Positions 51,901 to 60,563 of a DNA stretch of 64,000 bases are shown in pieces. A program made the position numbers and the translations under genes. Source of the DNA: Streptomyces canus (GTDB taxonomy: Bacteria > Actinomycetota > Actinomycetes > Streptomycetales > Streptomycetaceae); the NCBI RefSeq assembly GCF_030815415.1, contig NZ_JAUSWW010000001.1, positions 1,426,001-1,490,000 of the forward strand, read 5' to 3'. The notes beneath the pieces were generated by a model, which worked only from the letters and a program-made list of their open reading frames with translations, did not search any database and had not been told where the DNA came from. Each line of letters begins with the position of its first letter. The first letter of the stretch is position 1.

Positions 51901-53604
51901 ATGCCTCAGGACGCCACCCTCGGTCTCCCCTTCGACACCCCCGCCCAGGTCCGGTCCGCGGAGGCGGGCGACACCCTGGCCCGCCTCCTGGAGAAGTGGA
52001 TCAAGGGGAGTACGGAACAGTCCCGGAAGTCCCAGAACGCCGCACGGCAGCGGCTCGACGCACTCGGGTCCCGCCACTTGGGCACCACGCTCCACCTGGA
52101 GGGAGCCCTCCAGCAGGCGCAGCCCGCGTTCCTTCCGCCCGACGAGGAGGGCCACCTCAGGCTGAGGCGCCTCGACACCGGCCTGCGCGTGATCGAAGCG
52201 GCCTTCCCCCAGGTCGGCACCGACATCGAACTCTGCCGACTGACCTGCGCGATGCTGGAAGGGGCCTGGCGGAGCCGGGCGCTCACCCCGCCGCGCGAGG
52301 AGGAGCGGACGGCCGTCTGCACCTGCCCGCTGTGCCGTCGGATACCCACGCCCCCCGCCCGCACGCTGGACGACTACCGCTGGCGGCAGAGCGCCGGCCG
52401 GCCCCTCACCGTGAAGACCTGGCCACACCGCCGGGAACTCGACAGCGTCCTCACCGGTGGCTGGTCCTGGACCCGGCAGCTGAACGACCTCGAACGAGAC
52501 CTCGGCCACCGCCACCGCTTCGAGGACGACATCCTCGTCTTCCACGAGTACAAACGCGTGATCGACACCATCGACACCACGCGCCTCACCCGACACGTCG
52601 AAGGCCGCCTGGCCGAGAACTTCAGCACCAACAGCGCACGAGCCCTGGTCAGCGGAGTCTTCTCGGCCCACAAACGATCCGTCGACGAGTACTGGCTCCA
52701 GCAGCACGCCTTGGGCCGCGTCACGCTCCCCCAGACCAACCCACTGACCCAGAGCGCCTACTCGGTCCTGCAGATGCTGGACTGCCTGTTCTGGCACGTC
52801 GCACCCGACAGCGAACTCTGGCAGGAGGAGAACCTCGCCTCCCTGCTGCTGTGCCGCGTCATCGACGACATGACCGACGTACGGGCCGACGCCCTCACCG
52901 GCGAGATCAGCAACTTCTGGCTCGCCGACATGCCCGCCCACACCAAGGCCCTCTACGCGGCCTGCGCCATCGCCCTCGTCAAGTACGGCTGCATGCCCGA
53001 GGCGCATGAACCGATGTGGAACACCTGGCTGATGACCACCACCATCGTCTGGATGGGACTCACCGGCCGCCACGCCCTGTGGTTCGACGGCATCACCCAG
53101 GGCCTCCCCCCGGCCGAGGCGTGCCCCCTGTGCGACCTGCAGCCCAACGCGTGCACCGGCATCCTCACCGACGGCACCACCCTCACCCTGGCCCCGCGGC
53201 CCACCGCACCGGCACTGAGCACCCGGACCGCCGAGCTCTCCGCACGCTGCCGAGACCGGTACCCCGGTACCTGGCCCCTCTTCGACGCCGAGCTCCATGC
53301 CTTCGAAGCGCTGCACGGCCCCTGGTACGGCGACGTCGACAGCACCTGGGAGATCTTGCGCCGCACCTACATCGCCGCCGTGGAGGCATCCAGAGCAGCA
53401 CCGTCCACGGCCCGCGCCCGTGAAGTCCAGCAGGACTCCGGCGTGGTCGGATCGGAGAGGTTCCACACCCTGCACGACCCTCGGACCGGGAGGGAGGACA
53501 CCGCACTGCTCGCCTACATGTTCGCCGGCGCCCACCCGCATTTCCTCTGGAACGCCACCGGATACCGTCCCACCGGCGTCGAGGGCGACTGGCTCGACGG
53601 CTGA
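51901..53604 (+). CDS. Large protein of unknown function with two CPLC motifs and DDxxD
   Basis: A 567-residue, mostly helical, soluble protein. No family was recognised. Two cysteine clusters, C140-T-C142-P-L-C145 and C408-P-L-C411-x6-C418, look like a metal site. VIDDMTDVRADALTGEISNFW (Asp322, Asp323, Asp326) resembles the DDxxD metal motif of isoprenoid synthases, but the second motif (NSE) is not found; GDVDSTWE near residue 477 does not fit it. The ATG at 51901 follows AAGGAA. It faces the conservon P450 across a strong shared terminator and may be functionally tied to it, an untested inference. Confidence 0.75.
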   Translation: MPQDATLGLPFDTPAQVRSAEAGDTLARLLEKWIKGSTEQSRKSQNAARQRLDALGSRHLGTTLHLEGALQQAQPAFLPPDEEGHLRLRRLDTGLRVIEAAFPQVGTDIELCRLTCAMLEGAWRSRALTPPREEERTAVCTCPLCRRIPTPPARTLDDYRWRQSAGRPLTVKTWPHRRELDSVLTGGWSWTRQLNDLERDLGHRHRFEDDILVFHEYKRVIDTIDTTRLTRHVEGRLAENFSTNSARALVSGVFSAHKRSVDEYWLQQHALGRVTLPQTNPLTQSAYSVLQMLDCLFWHVAPDSELWQEENLASLLLCRVIDDMTDVRADALTGEISNFWLADMPAHTKALYAACAIALVKYGCMPEAHEPMWNTWLMTTTIVWMGLTGRHALWFDGITQGLPPAEACPLCDLQPNACTGILTDGTTLTLAPRPTAPALSTRTAELSARCRDRYPGTWPLFDAELHAFEALHGPWYGDVDSTWEILRRTYIAAVEASRAAPSTARAREVQQDSGVVGSERFHTLHDPRTGREDTALLAYMFAGAHPHFLWNATGYRPTGVEGDWLDG

Positions 53605-53634
53605 CGCCTCGATCCTGTTCCTCCAGACGCGGTA

Positions 53635-53661
53635 CTGCCCGGCCGGAAACCGGCCGGGCAG
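53635..53661. terminator. Bidirectional terminator between unknown protein and conservon
   Basis: Perfect 12-bp stem CTGCCCGGCCGG (53635-53646) / CCGGCCGGGCAG (53650-53661) with an AAA loop, between convergent genes. Confidence 0.85.
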
Positions 53662-53677
53662 CGGTCCCCGGTGGGCC

Positions 53678-54928
53678 CTAGACGGCGAACTCGACCGGCA
53701 GACTGTCCAGCCGGAACTCCCAAGTGGAGGCGGTCGAGCTGAGCTCCTCCGGCGCCACGGCCAGGCACAGGCCCGTCAGCCGGTGCAGCAGGACGTTCAC
53801 GCCGACCTCGATGATGGACTGGCCGATGCTCTGCCCGGGGCACTCGTGCGGACCGGCGCTGAAGGCCAGGTGCGACTGGTTGCCCTGGACCGCCACGCCC
53901 TCGTCGGGCCGGATCTCGGGGTCGGCGTTGCCCGGGGCGAGGCCGAGGAGCAGCAGGTCGCCCTCCTGGATGCCGTGCCCGCCGAGCTCCAGCTCAGTGG
54001 TGGCGAACCGCCCCGGCAGGACGGCCAGCGGTGGGCTGTTCCACATGACCTCCTCCACCACGGCGGACACGTTCAGCTGACCGCTGATCAGCCCGGACAG
54101 CCGCGCCGTGTCCGTCAGGACCAGCTGCAGCACCCGGGCCAGCAGGTTGCTGGTCGTGGTGTGGGCGGCGATCAGCACCAACCGCAGATGGCTGACGACC
54201 TCGTCCTCGTCCAGCGCCGCCGGATGCTCCAGCAGGGCGGTGGTGAAGTCAGCGCCCGGTTCGGACCGCTTGCGCCGGGCGAGTTCGCCCAGGATCTGCA
54301 TGATGCGCTCGTTGTGCACGAGGGCGCCCTCGCCGCCCTTGAAGACCTGGGCGCACGACTCGATCAGGCGGAGCCCGTCCGCCTTGGGCAGCCCCAGGAT
54401 CCGGGTGAGCACGAGCATCGGCAGGTGCTCGGCGTAGTCGGCCACCAGGTCGGCGCGCCCGGCGGCGGCGAACATGTCGATCTGTCTGTTCGCGAAGTAC
54501 GTGGCATGCCGCCGGATGCCACGGCTCGAGGCGGCCAGCAGTCCGTCGGTGACCGCGCCGCGCAGCCTGCGGTGCGGCTCTCCGTCCTGGGAGACACAGT
54601 CGGGCCGCCAGCCCAGCATCGGCACCAGCGGAGAGGTCTCCGCTATCCGGCCCTCCCGCCAGTCCCGCCAGATGCGGGCGTCCCGGCTGAACTGACGAGG
54701 GTTGTCCAGCACCCGCCGGTTGTCGCGGTAACCGAGCACCAGCCAGGCGGGGACATCGCCCTCCAGCAGCACCGGTGCGACGGAGCCGTGCTCCTTGCGC
54801 AGCCGCTCGTAGACGGCCTGCGGGTCGGTGGCCGTGTCCGGACCGTACAGCCGCGTGAGTTCTGCCCCGCCGTGCGCGACGGGGCACCCGCGGGGCGCGT
54901 CGGGACCGGGTGGAGTCTGCTCGTTCAT
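53678..54928 (-). CDS. cvnE: Conservon-associated cytochrome P450 lacking ExxR arginine
   Basis: A 416-residue P450. Haem loop FSAGPHECPGQSIG with Cys363 and I-helix region LIAAHTTTSNLLARV are present. At the K-helix position the sequence is VVEEVMWNSPP, so the expected E-x-x-R reads E293-V-M-W296: the arginine is replaced. I remember the same loss (EQSLW) for the CYP157 family linked to conservons in S. coelicolor. Its ATG overlaps the stop of the GTPase gene by four bases. Likely part of the membrane complex and probably not a routine hydroxylase. Confidence 0.9.
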   Translation of the reverse strand: MNEQTPPGPDAPRGCPVAHGGAELTRLYGPDTATDPQAVYERLRKEHGSVAPVLLEGDVPAWLVLGYRDNRRVLDNPRQFSRDARIWRDWREGRIAETSPLVPMLGWRPDCVSQDGEPHRRLRGAVTDGLLAASSRGIRRHATYFANRQIDMFAAAGRADLVADYAEHLPMLVLTRILGLPKADGLRLIESCAQVFKGGEGALVHNERIMQILGELARRKRSEPGADFTTALLEHPAALDEDEVVSHLRLVLIAAHTTTSNLLARVLQLVLTDTARLSGLISGQLNVSAVVEEVMWNSPPLAVLPGRFATTELELGGHGIQEGDLLLLGLAPGNADPEIRPDEGVAVQGNQSHLAFSAGPHECPGQSIGQSIIEVGVNVLLHRLTGLCLAVAPEELSSTASTWEFRLDSLPVEFAV

Positions 54929-55530
54929 CGGGGCTCCAGGGCGACGGCGAAGCGGTCCTTCACATGACGTATCAGGGCGACCAGGACATCACGGCTGGAG
55001 CCCCGGTCCCGGGCGTCGCAGGCCACGACCGGGATGTGCGGGGGGATGTCCAGGGCGTCCCGGATCTCCTCGACCGGATAGTGCCGGGAGTCCGGGAAGA
55101 CGTTCAGGGCGACGACGAAGGGGACGTTCTGCCGCTCCATCTCCTCGATCGCCCGGAAGCTGGAGGACAGACGCCGGGTGTCGACCAGGACGACCGCGCC
55201 GAGCGCTCCCTTGAACAGGCCGTTCCACAGGAACCAGAACCGCTCCTGGCCCGGGGTGCCGAACAGGTACAGCATCAGGCTGTCGTTGAGGCGGATCTTG
55301 CCGAAGTCCAGGCTGACGGTGGTCTCCGTCTTGTCGGCGACCCCGACGAGGCGGTCGTCGCCGGCGCTGGCCTCGGTGAGGGTCTCCTCGGTGGTCAGTG
55401 GCCTGATGTCGCTCACCGAGCCGACCAGCGTGGTCTTCCCGGTGCCGAAGCCACCGGCGATCATCACCTTGACCGAGCGGGTCTCCCCGTCGTCCGGCCG
55501 GCCGAGCCGGTCAAAGCCGTTCAAGTCCAC
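54925..55530 (-). CDS. cvnD: Conservon GTP-binding protein (CvnD)
   Basis: A 201-residue small Ras-like GTPase of the conservon type. P-loop G26-GFGTGKTT34, G3-like LYLFGTPGQERFWFLW, and VALNVFPDSRHYPVEEIRDAL as the guanine-specificity region. The start is the GTG at 55530, set by GGAGGT six bases upstream; it overlaps the CvnC stop. In S. coelicolor conservons this protein forms a GTP-dependent complex with CvnA-C; here it leads to a P450. Confidence 0.92.
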   Translation of the reverse strand: MDLNGFDRLGRPDDGETRSVKVMIAGGFGTGKTTLVGSVSDIRPLTTEETLTEASAGDDRLVGVADKTETTVSLDFGKIRLNDSLMLYLFGTPGQERFWFLWNGLFKGALGAVVLVDTRRLSSSFRAIEEMERQNVPFVVALNVFPDSRHYPVEEIRDALDIPPHIPVVACDARDRGSSRDVLVALIRHVKDRFAVALEPR

Positions 55531-55882
55531 TGAGTACCTCCTCAAGGAGCGCGAGGTCGGGCCCGCGACGGGCGTCGTGCGCCGGGACGGGGTCACGGGC
55601 TTCCACGCGGTCCGCCTCGAGCAGGTCCGTCAGCAGCACCGCGAGAATGTTGAAGGGCAGTCCCAGGTGGGCGCCGAGTTCCGCCACCGACAGCGGCTCG
55701 CGGCAGCGCCGGAGGATCTCCTCGTGTTCGTGCTGCAGCCCCGGAACAGGGGCGGTGCGGGAGACGATGAGGGTCGCCACGTCAAGGCTCGACGCCAACC
55801 CGGCCGGCCCGCTGCGTCCCCCGGTGAGGACGTAGTAACGCTCGAGACCGGACGGGTCCGTGGGCCCGGAACGAGCACTCAT
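55511..55882 (-). CDS. cvnC: Conservon DUF742 protein (CvnC)
   Basis: A 123-residue DUF742 protein: ERYYVLTGGRSGPAG near the start, then a winged-helix-like region LIVSRTAPVPGLQHEHEEILRRCREPLSVAELGAHLGLPFNILAVLLTDLLEADRVEAR. Cytoplasmic adaptor of the conservon complex. Overlaps CvnB by four bases and CvnD by about twenty. Confidence 0.93.
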   Translation of the reverse strand: MSARSGPTDPSGLERYYVLTGGRSGPAGLASSLDVATLIVSRTAPVPGLQHEHEEILRRCREPLSVAELGAHLGLPFNILAVLLTDLLEADRVEARDPVPAHDARRGPDLALLEEVLSGLERL

Positions 55883-56298
55883 CCAGAGTGCTCCTCCAGG
55901 CGCGGAGAGGTGCCGAGGAGCTCGCCCATCCTGCGGGCCAGGTCCCTCATCTGGTGCCCGAGCAGTCCCTGGTCGAGGCCTTCACGGGCGAGCACACCGA
56001 GATACGTCTCCACCCCCGCGCGGACAACGAAGAGGTGACCGCCGTCGACCTCGATCATCGCCAGCCGCAACTGTCCCCGCTGTCCGCCGGGCCGGACGAA
56101 CTGCTCCGCGACCGGCTGGGCCAGCGCCTGCAGACCCGCCACCACCGCCGCGAAGCGGTCCACGTCGTCGGGGTCCTCGGCGCCGAAGGAGGTGATGGCC
56201 TTGCCGTCGCTGGAGGCCACCAGGGCGAAGCGGATCTCCGGGATGGACTCCACGAGGTCCCGGAGCGCCCAGCTCACGTCGGTTCCCTGTTGCGTCAT
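55879..56298 (-). CDS. cvnB: Conservon roadblock/LC7 protein (CvnB)
   Basis: A 139-residue roadblock/LC7-fold protein: LRDLVESIPEIRFALVASSDGKAITSFGAEDPDDVDRFAAVVAGLQALAQPV and a FVVRAGVETYLGVLAREG strand. In eukaryotes and MglB such proteins act on small GTPases; here it is likely the regulator of CvnD. Coupled to CvnA by a four-base overlap. Confidence 0.93.
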   Translation of the reverse strand: MTQQGTDVSWALRDLVESIPEIRFALVASSDGKAITSFGAEDPDDVDRFAAVVAGLQALAQPVAEQFVRPGGQRGQLRLAMIEVDGGHLFVVRAGVETYLGVLAREGLDQGLLGHQMRDLARRMGELLGTSPRLEEHSG

Positions 56299-57950
56299 GT
56301 GGACTTGTCGCTCTCTTCAGTGCGGTGCTCGGTGGACTCGCGGCCGTCGGGCCGGCCGGCCGCCTCCTGGGACTCCCGTCCGGCGGTGGCGAACGCGGCG
56401 AGGCCGACGAACGACGCGTCCGGAGGGACGGCGAAGACGCCCGCCCCCGTGGTCGCCTCGGTGCGCTCGGCCGTCGGCTGCCGCTGTTCCTCACCGCGCC
56501 TGCTGCGGCGCCGGGGCAGTCCGCCCGGTGTGGTGTCCGCCGCTTCCTCGGCCGGTGCCTGCGGGGCCGCTGCCCTGGCGGGGGCGGCGGGCTGCGCCAC
56601 CGGTGCCGCCGCGGGCAGCGGGCTGAAGTACTTGTGCGGGACCACGACGACCACCGAGGTGCCGAGCCAGGGCGAGTCCGCGAAGGTGACGCGGATGCCG
56701 TAGCGGCGGGCCAGGATGCCGACGACCCTGAGGCCGATGGTGGCGTCCTCGGTGATGCCGCCGAGACCCGGTCCGGCCCCGGTGCCGGTCAGCGCCTGCT
56801 CGGCCTCGAGCTTCTTCTGCTCGCTCAGCCCCTTGCCGGAGTCCTGGATCTCGATGCCGACGCCGTTGGGCACTTCCTTGCCGGAGACGATCACCGGTTC
56901 GGTGGGCGGCGAGTAGCGGGCCGCGTTGTCCAGGAGGTGCGCGAAGATCAGCGTGAGGTGGTCCACCAGACCGCCGTCGACGCCGAGTTCGGGCAGATGG
57001 CGTACGTCGACCCGCTGGAACTCCTTGATCCGGCCGATGCCGCCGCGGACCACACTGAGCAGCCGCTGGGGCTCCTGCCACTGCCGGCCGGGCCGGTCCG
57101 AGCCGCCCAGCACACCGATGCTGGCGGCGAGACAGTCGGCGGGGCCGATCTCCTGGTCCAGCTCCATCAGACCGCGTGCCACGGAGGGCAGTCGGCCGTG
57201 CTCGCCCTGCATCTCGTGCAGACGGCCACGGAGCTTGCTGGTCAGCACATGGATACGGTTGCCGATGCTGATCACGGCCTGCTCGGCGGAGGTCGAGCGG
57301 TCGAACTCCCGCTCGACACCGATCAGCGAGGTCCTCATGACCTTGCGGAGCTCGGCCTGGAGCTCGGCGCTCACCTTGGCGCACTGTTCGGTGGCCGGCA
57401 GCAGATCGTCGATGGCGTCGCCGGCCCGCAACTGCGCGAGCGCCTGCGGGAGTTGCTCGTCGGCGAGCCGGGCGACCGCGGACAGCTGGTGCGCCAGCTG
57501 CTCCTCCCAGATCTCGGCCCGGTCGGCGAGCTGGGACTCGTACGAGGCCGCCTGGTCGGTCAGCCGCTGCTCGTAGGCACGCGCCTGCTCGGCGAGCTGG
57601 GACTCATAGACGGCGGACTGCTCGGCCAGCCGGTGGTCCTGGGCGGTGTACTCGGCGGCGAACTTCCGCTCCAGGGCGGCCACATGCTGCTGCCACTGCT
57701 GGGAGTGCTCGGCCTGCGAGGTGCGGAAGGATCCCTCGGCCCGCCGCAACTCCTCGCGGGTGCGGACCAGGAGGCGGACGCACACGGAGCTCGCCGCCGT
57801 CGCCGCGGCCCCGGCGACGGCCGCGGTGATGCCCTCCGAGCTCATGAACGTGGCGGCAACCGTCCCGCCTCCCAAGGCCAGCGGCATCAGCCACCAGCCG
57901 TACCAGGCGACAGGGGCCCGCGCCGCCGGTGGCGGAGTGGCGAGTTCCAT
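56295..57950 (-). CDS. cvnA: Conservon sensor kinase-like protein (CvnA), short form
   Basis: A 551-residue membrane protein: two N-terminal helices close together (WWLMPLALGGGTVAATFM and ITAAVAGAAATAASSVCVRLLV), a long heptad-rich coiled coil (AEQSAVYESQLAEQARAYEQRL...), then HATPase: N box IFAHLLDNAARYSPP, G1 IQDSGKGLS, G2-like GLRVVGILARRYGI. No periplasmic sensor domain is seen, so it is shorter than the usual CvnA with its larger outside domain. C-terminal Pro/Ala-rich tail. The ATG at 57950 follows AAGG. Membrane anchor of the conservon. Confidence 0.9.
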   Translation of the reverse strand: MELATPPPAARAPVAWYGWWLMPLALGGGTVAATFMSSEGITAAVAGAAATAASSVCVRLLVRTREELRRAEGSFRTSQAEHSQQWQQHVAALERKFAAEYTAQDHRLAEQSAVYESQLAEQARAYEQRLTDQAASYESQLADRAEIWEEQLAHQLSAVARLADEQLPQALAQLRAGDAIDDLLPATEQCAKVSAELQAELRKVMRTSLIGVEREFDRSTSAEQAVISIGNRIHVLTSKLRGRLHEMQGEHGRLPSVARGLMELDQEIGPADCLAASIGVLGGSDRPGRQWQEPQRLLSVVRGGIGRIKEFQRVDVRHLPELGVDGGLVDHLTLIFAHLLDNAARYSPPTEPVIVSGKEVPNGVGIEIQDSGKGLSEQKKLEAEQALTGTGAGPGLGGITEDATIGLRVVGILARRYGIRVTFADSPWLGTSVVVVVPHKYFSPLPAAAPVAQPAAPARAAAPQAPAEEAADTTPGGLPRRRSRRGEEQRQPTAERTEATTGAGVFAVPPDASFVGLAAFATAGRESQEAAGRPDGRESTEHRTEESDKST

Positions 57951-58210
57951 CTGCATCCTTCGAAGCAACACAATCGAACAACGGGGGGGTGTGCAAGGGG
58001 AATCGCACCGAGTGGGACGCGTCGCGCGACGACCGATGGTGAGCTGGTCAACTCGCGGCGTCAGAGGGGAGCTTATCGGGTTTGGACCCGAAAAGATCAA
58101 CCTCACGACCCGGGCGGAGGTGAGGGTTCCGTCACGCTCAGCCAGCAACCACACATCGACAAATGCCCATACTGACCAGCACAGTTGTGAATCGGACGGG
58201 GGTCGGCGGC

Positions 58211-58237
58211 GCCGCGCCCTCCGGAGGAGGGCGCGGC
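58211..58237 (-). terminator. Hairpin terminator after helR
   Basis: Perfect 12-bp stem GCCGCGCCCTCC (58211-58222) / GGAGGGCGCGGC (58226-58237) with a GGA loop, six bases past the helR stop. Confidence 0.85.
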
Positions 58238-58243
58238 AGCGGG

Positions 58244-60409
58244 TCAGCCGGTGAGGACGACGAGCTGCTGGGTGGCCCGGGTCATCGCCACGTAGTGGTC
58301 GACCGCACCCTCGACGCCCTGGCCGAACTTCTCCGGGTCGACCAGGACGACCAGGTCGAACTCGAGCCCCTTCGACAGCTCCGGGGTCAGCGACCGCACC
58401 CTCGACGTCGCGCGGAACGCGGGGTCCCCGATGACACAGGCGATGCCGTCGGCGTGCGCGGCGAGCCAGGTGTCCAGGACCGACTCCAGCTCCGTGACCG
58501 CTCCGTGGACGACCGGGACACCGCTGCTGCGGATGGAGGTCGGCACGTTGGCGTCCGGGAGCGCGGCCCGGATGACCGGCTCGGCCTCCGCCATGATCTC
58601 CTCCGGCGTCCGGTAGTTGATGCTCAGGGAGGCCATCTCGATCCGGTCGAGCCCGACCCGCTCCAGCCGTTCCTGCCACGACTCCGTGAACCCGTGCCTG
58701 GCCTGCGCGCGGTCCCCGACGATGGTGAAACTCCGCGACGGGCACCGCAGCAGCAGCATCTGCCACTCGGCGTCGGTCAGCTCCTGGGCCTCGTCCACGA
58801 CGATGTGCGCGAACGGGCCCGCGAGCAGGTCCGGGTCGGCGACGGCCAGTTCGGACTCGTCGACCAGGCTGACCTTGGCGTCCTCGCCGCGCAACATCGT
58901 CACCAGGCCTTCGCCGTCGTCCCCGTCGGCGCCCGAGTTGGAGACGGCCTCGATCAGCGTGTCGACGACCCGCGTCATCTGCTCCCGCTGGGCGGCGAGG
59001 GCGGCCTTGTGCCGGACCTGGCGCCGGGCCGTCTCCGGGTCGCCGAGCCGCTGCCGGGCCGCGTCCAGGAGCGGCAGGTCGGACACCGTCCAGGCCTGGG
59101 CCTCCGCGCGCTGGAGCGTGCGCACCTCGTCGGGGGTGAGCCAGGGGGCACACATCCGCAGGTAGGCGGGTACCGTCCACAGGTCTCCGACGAGGTCGGT
59201 CGCTTCGAGCAGCGGCCAGGCGCGGTCGAAGGCGGTGCGCAGCTCCCTGTTCTGCCGCAGCGACTTGCGCAGCAGATCGGGCGACACGTCGCCCTCGTGC
59301 TTGTCCATCAGGATGGTGAGCAGTTCCTCCCAGACCTGGTCGCGCGCCTCGTTGTGCGCGGTGCCGGGTTCCGCCGCGTCGAAGGCCACCGCCCACTCAC
59401 CGGCGCTCAGCGGGATGTCGGACCAGTGGGTGGTGACCGTCATCCCCTTGGCGGGCGGCTCCTCGTAGAACCTGACGGCCTTCTCGATCGCCCCCACCAG
59501 TGCCGCGGACGACTTCAGCCGGGCCACCTCCGGGTCGGCCTCGATGCCAGCTGCGGCTCCTTCGGCGACGAGGTCCCGCAGGATGCAGGTCTGCACGCCC
59601 TCCTCGCCGAGGCTCGGCAGGACGTCCGAGACGTACGACAGATACGGCCGGTGCGGGCCGACGAAGAGCACGCCGCCGCGACGGTGACCGAGGCGGGGGT
59701 CGGAGTGGAGGAGGTAGGCGGAGCGGTGCAGGGCGACGACGGTCTTGCCGGTGCCCGGACCGCCGTCGACGACGAGTGCGCCGCGCGAGCTCGCGCGGAT
59801 GATGGCGTCCTGGTCGGCCTGGATGGTGCCCAGGACGTCCCGCATCCGGGGCGAGCGGTTGCTGCCCAGGCTGGCGATGAAGGCGGACTGGTCGTCGAGC
59901 GCGGCGTGGTGCTCCAGCCCGTCGGCCGTGAACACCTCGTCCCAGTAGTCGCTGATCCGGCCGCCGGTCCAGCGGTACCTGCGGCGGCTGGTCAGCCCCA
60001 TCGGGTTGCCGTGGGTGGCGCCGAAGAACGGCTCGGCGGCGGGCGAGCGCCAGTCGACCAGCAGTCGGCGGCCGGAGCTGTCGGTCAGGCCCAGCCGTCC
60101 GATGTAGAGGGGCTCGGGGTCGTCGGCGGAGACCATGTGTCCCAGGCACAGGTCGAGCCCGAACCGGCGCAGGGTGCGCAGGCGGGCGGTCAGCCGGTGG
60201 ATCTCGGTGTCCCGGTCCATCGCGTGCCGGCCCATGCCGCCGGGTGCCCTGCGCGCGGCGTCGAGTTGCCCGGAAACCTCGGCGATGGACTGCTCGAGGC
60301 ACTCGGCGAGGGCCGCGAAGTGCTGCTCGTCGCCGGCGATCAGCGCCGGGTCGGCCTTGGACGAGAGACGGTCGGGGAGGTCGAACGCGCTGGTGGGCAG
60401 GGTGTTCAA
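58244..60409 (-). CDS. helR: RNA polymerase recycling / rifamycin-resistance helicase HelR
   Basis: A 721-residue UvrD/Rep-like motor of the HelD/HelR group. Walker A GGPGTGKTVVALHRSAYLL, Walker B HIVVDEAQELTDAEWQ, motif III-like FTIVGDRAQARHGF, motif IV-VI region SINYRTPEEIMAEAEPVI and AMTRATQQLVVLTG. The N-terminal helix pair (about residues 20-65) is the polymerase-channel arm of HelR. It removes RNA polymerase stalled by rifamycin. The TTG at 60409 with GGAG eight bases upstream is taken as start. It follows the rifamycin-type glycosyltransferase gene in the same direction, in line with common induction. Confidence 0.88.
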   Translation of the reverse strand: MNTLPTSAFDLPDRLSSKADPALIAGDEQHFAALAECLEQSIAEVSGQLDAARRAPGGMGRHAMDRDTEIHRLTARLRTLRRFGLDLCLGHMVSADDPEPLYIGRLGLTDSSGRRLLVDWRSPAAEPFFGATHGNPMGLTSRRRYRWTGGRISDYWDEVFTADGLEHHAALDDQSAFIASLGSNRSPRMRDVLGTIQADQDAIIRASSRGALVVDGGPGTGKTVVALHRSAYLLHSDPRLGHRRGGVLFVGPHRPYLSYVSDVLPSLGEEGVQTCILRDLVAEGAAAGIEADPEVARLKSSAALVGAIEKAVRFYEEPPAKGMTVTTHWSDIPLSAGEWAVAFDAAEPGTAHNEARDQVWEELLTILMDKHEGDVSPDLLRKSLRQNRELRTAFDRAWPLLEATDLVGDLWTVPAYLRMCAPWLTPDEVRTLQRAEAQAWTVSDLPLLDAARQRLGDPETARRQVRHKAALAAQREQMTRVVDTLIEAVSNSGADGDDGEGLVTMLRGEDAKVSLVDESELAVADPDLLAGPFAHIVVDEAQELTDAEWQMLLLRCPSRSFTIVGDRAQARHGFTESWQERLERVGLDRIEMASLSINYRTPEEIMAEAEPVIRAALPDANVPTSIRSSGVPVVHGAVTELESVLDTWLAAHADGIACVIGDPAFRATSRVRSLTPELSKGLEFDLVVLVDPEKFGQGVEGAVDHYVAMTRATQQLVVLTG

Positions 60410-60494
60410 GTAATCAGCTCCGATATGAGGTCGCGTGCGGCCATGGCGCGCGGCTGGGTGTGCGAGGGCGACTCGACGGACCGGGGTCGAGCCG

Positions 60495-60528
60495 GGCGAC
60501 GCGCCGTCGCCGTGGTCGGCGCGTCGCC
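60495..60528 (-). promoter_or_regulatory. Hairpin between rgt and helR
   Basis: Perfect 11-bp stem GGCGACGCGCC (60495-60505) / GGCGCGTCGCC (60518-60528) in the 154-base gap. Could be a partial terminator or processing site that sets the ratio of the two products. No second RAE was seen in this gap. Confidence 0.55.
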
Positions 60529-60563
60529 GGAGGTGTGCGTGCCGGCCCGGGGTCACACGTGGA

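Noticed and set aside
51901..53604. Calling the 567-residue protein a terpene synthase
   Set aside because: DDxxD is present, but the NSE motif and overall length do not fit and two cysteine clusters are foreign to that family.
60410..60563. A second RAE directly upstream of helR
   Set aside because: The gap has other GC repeats (GGCGACGCGCC, CTCGAC) but no GCAAGCCCC half-site.
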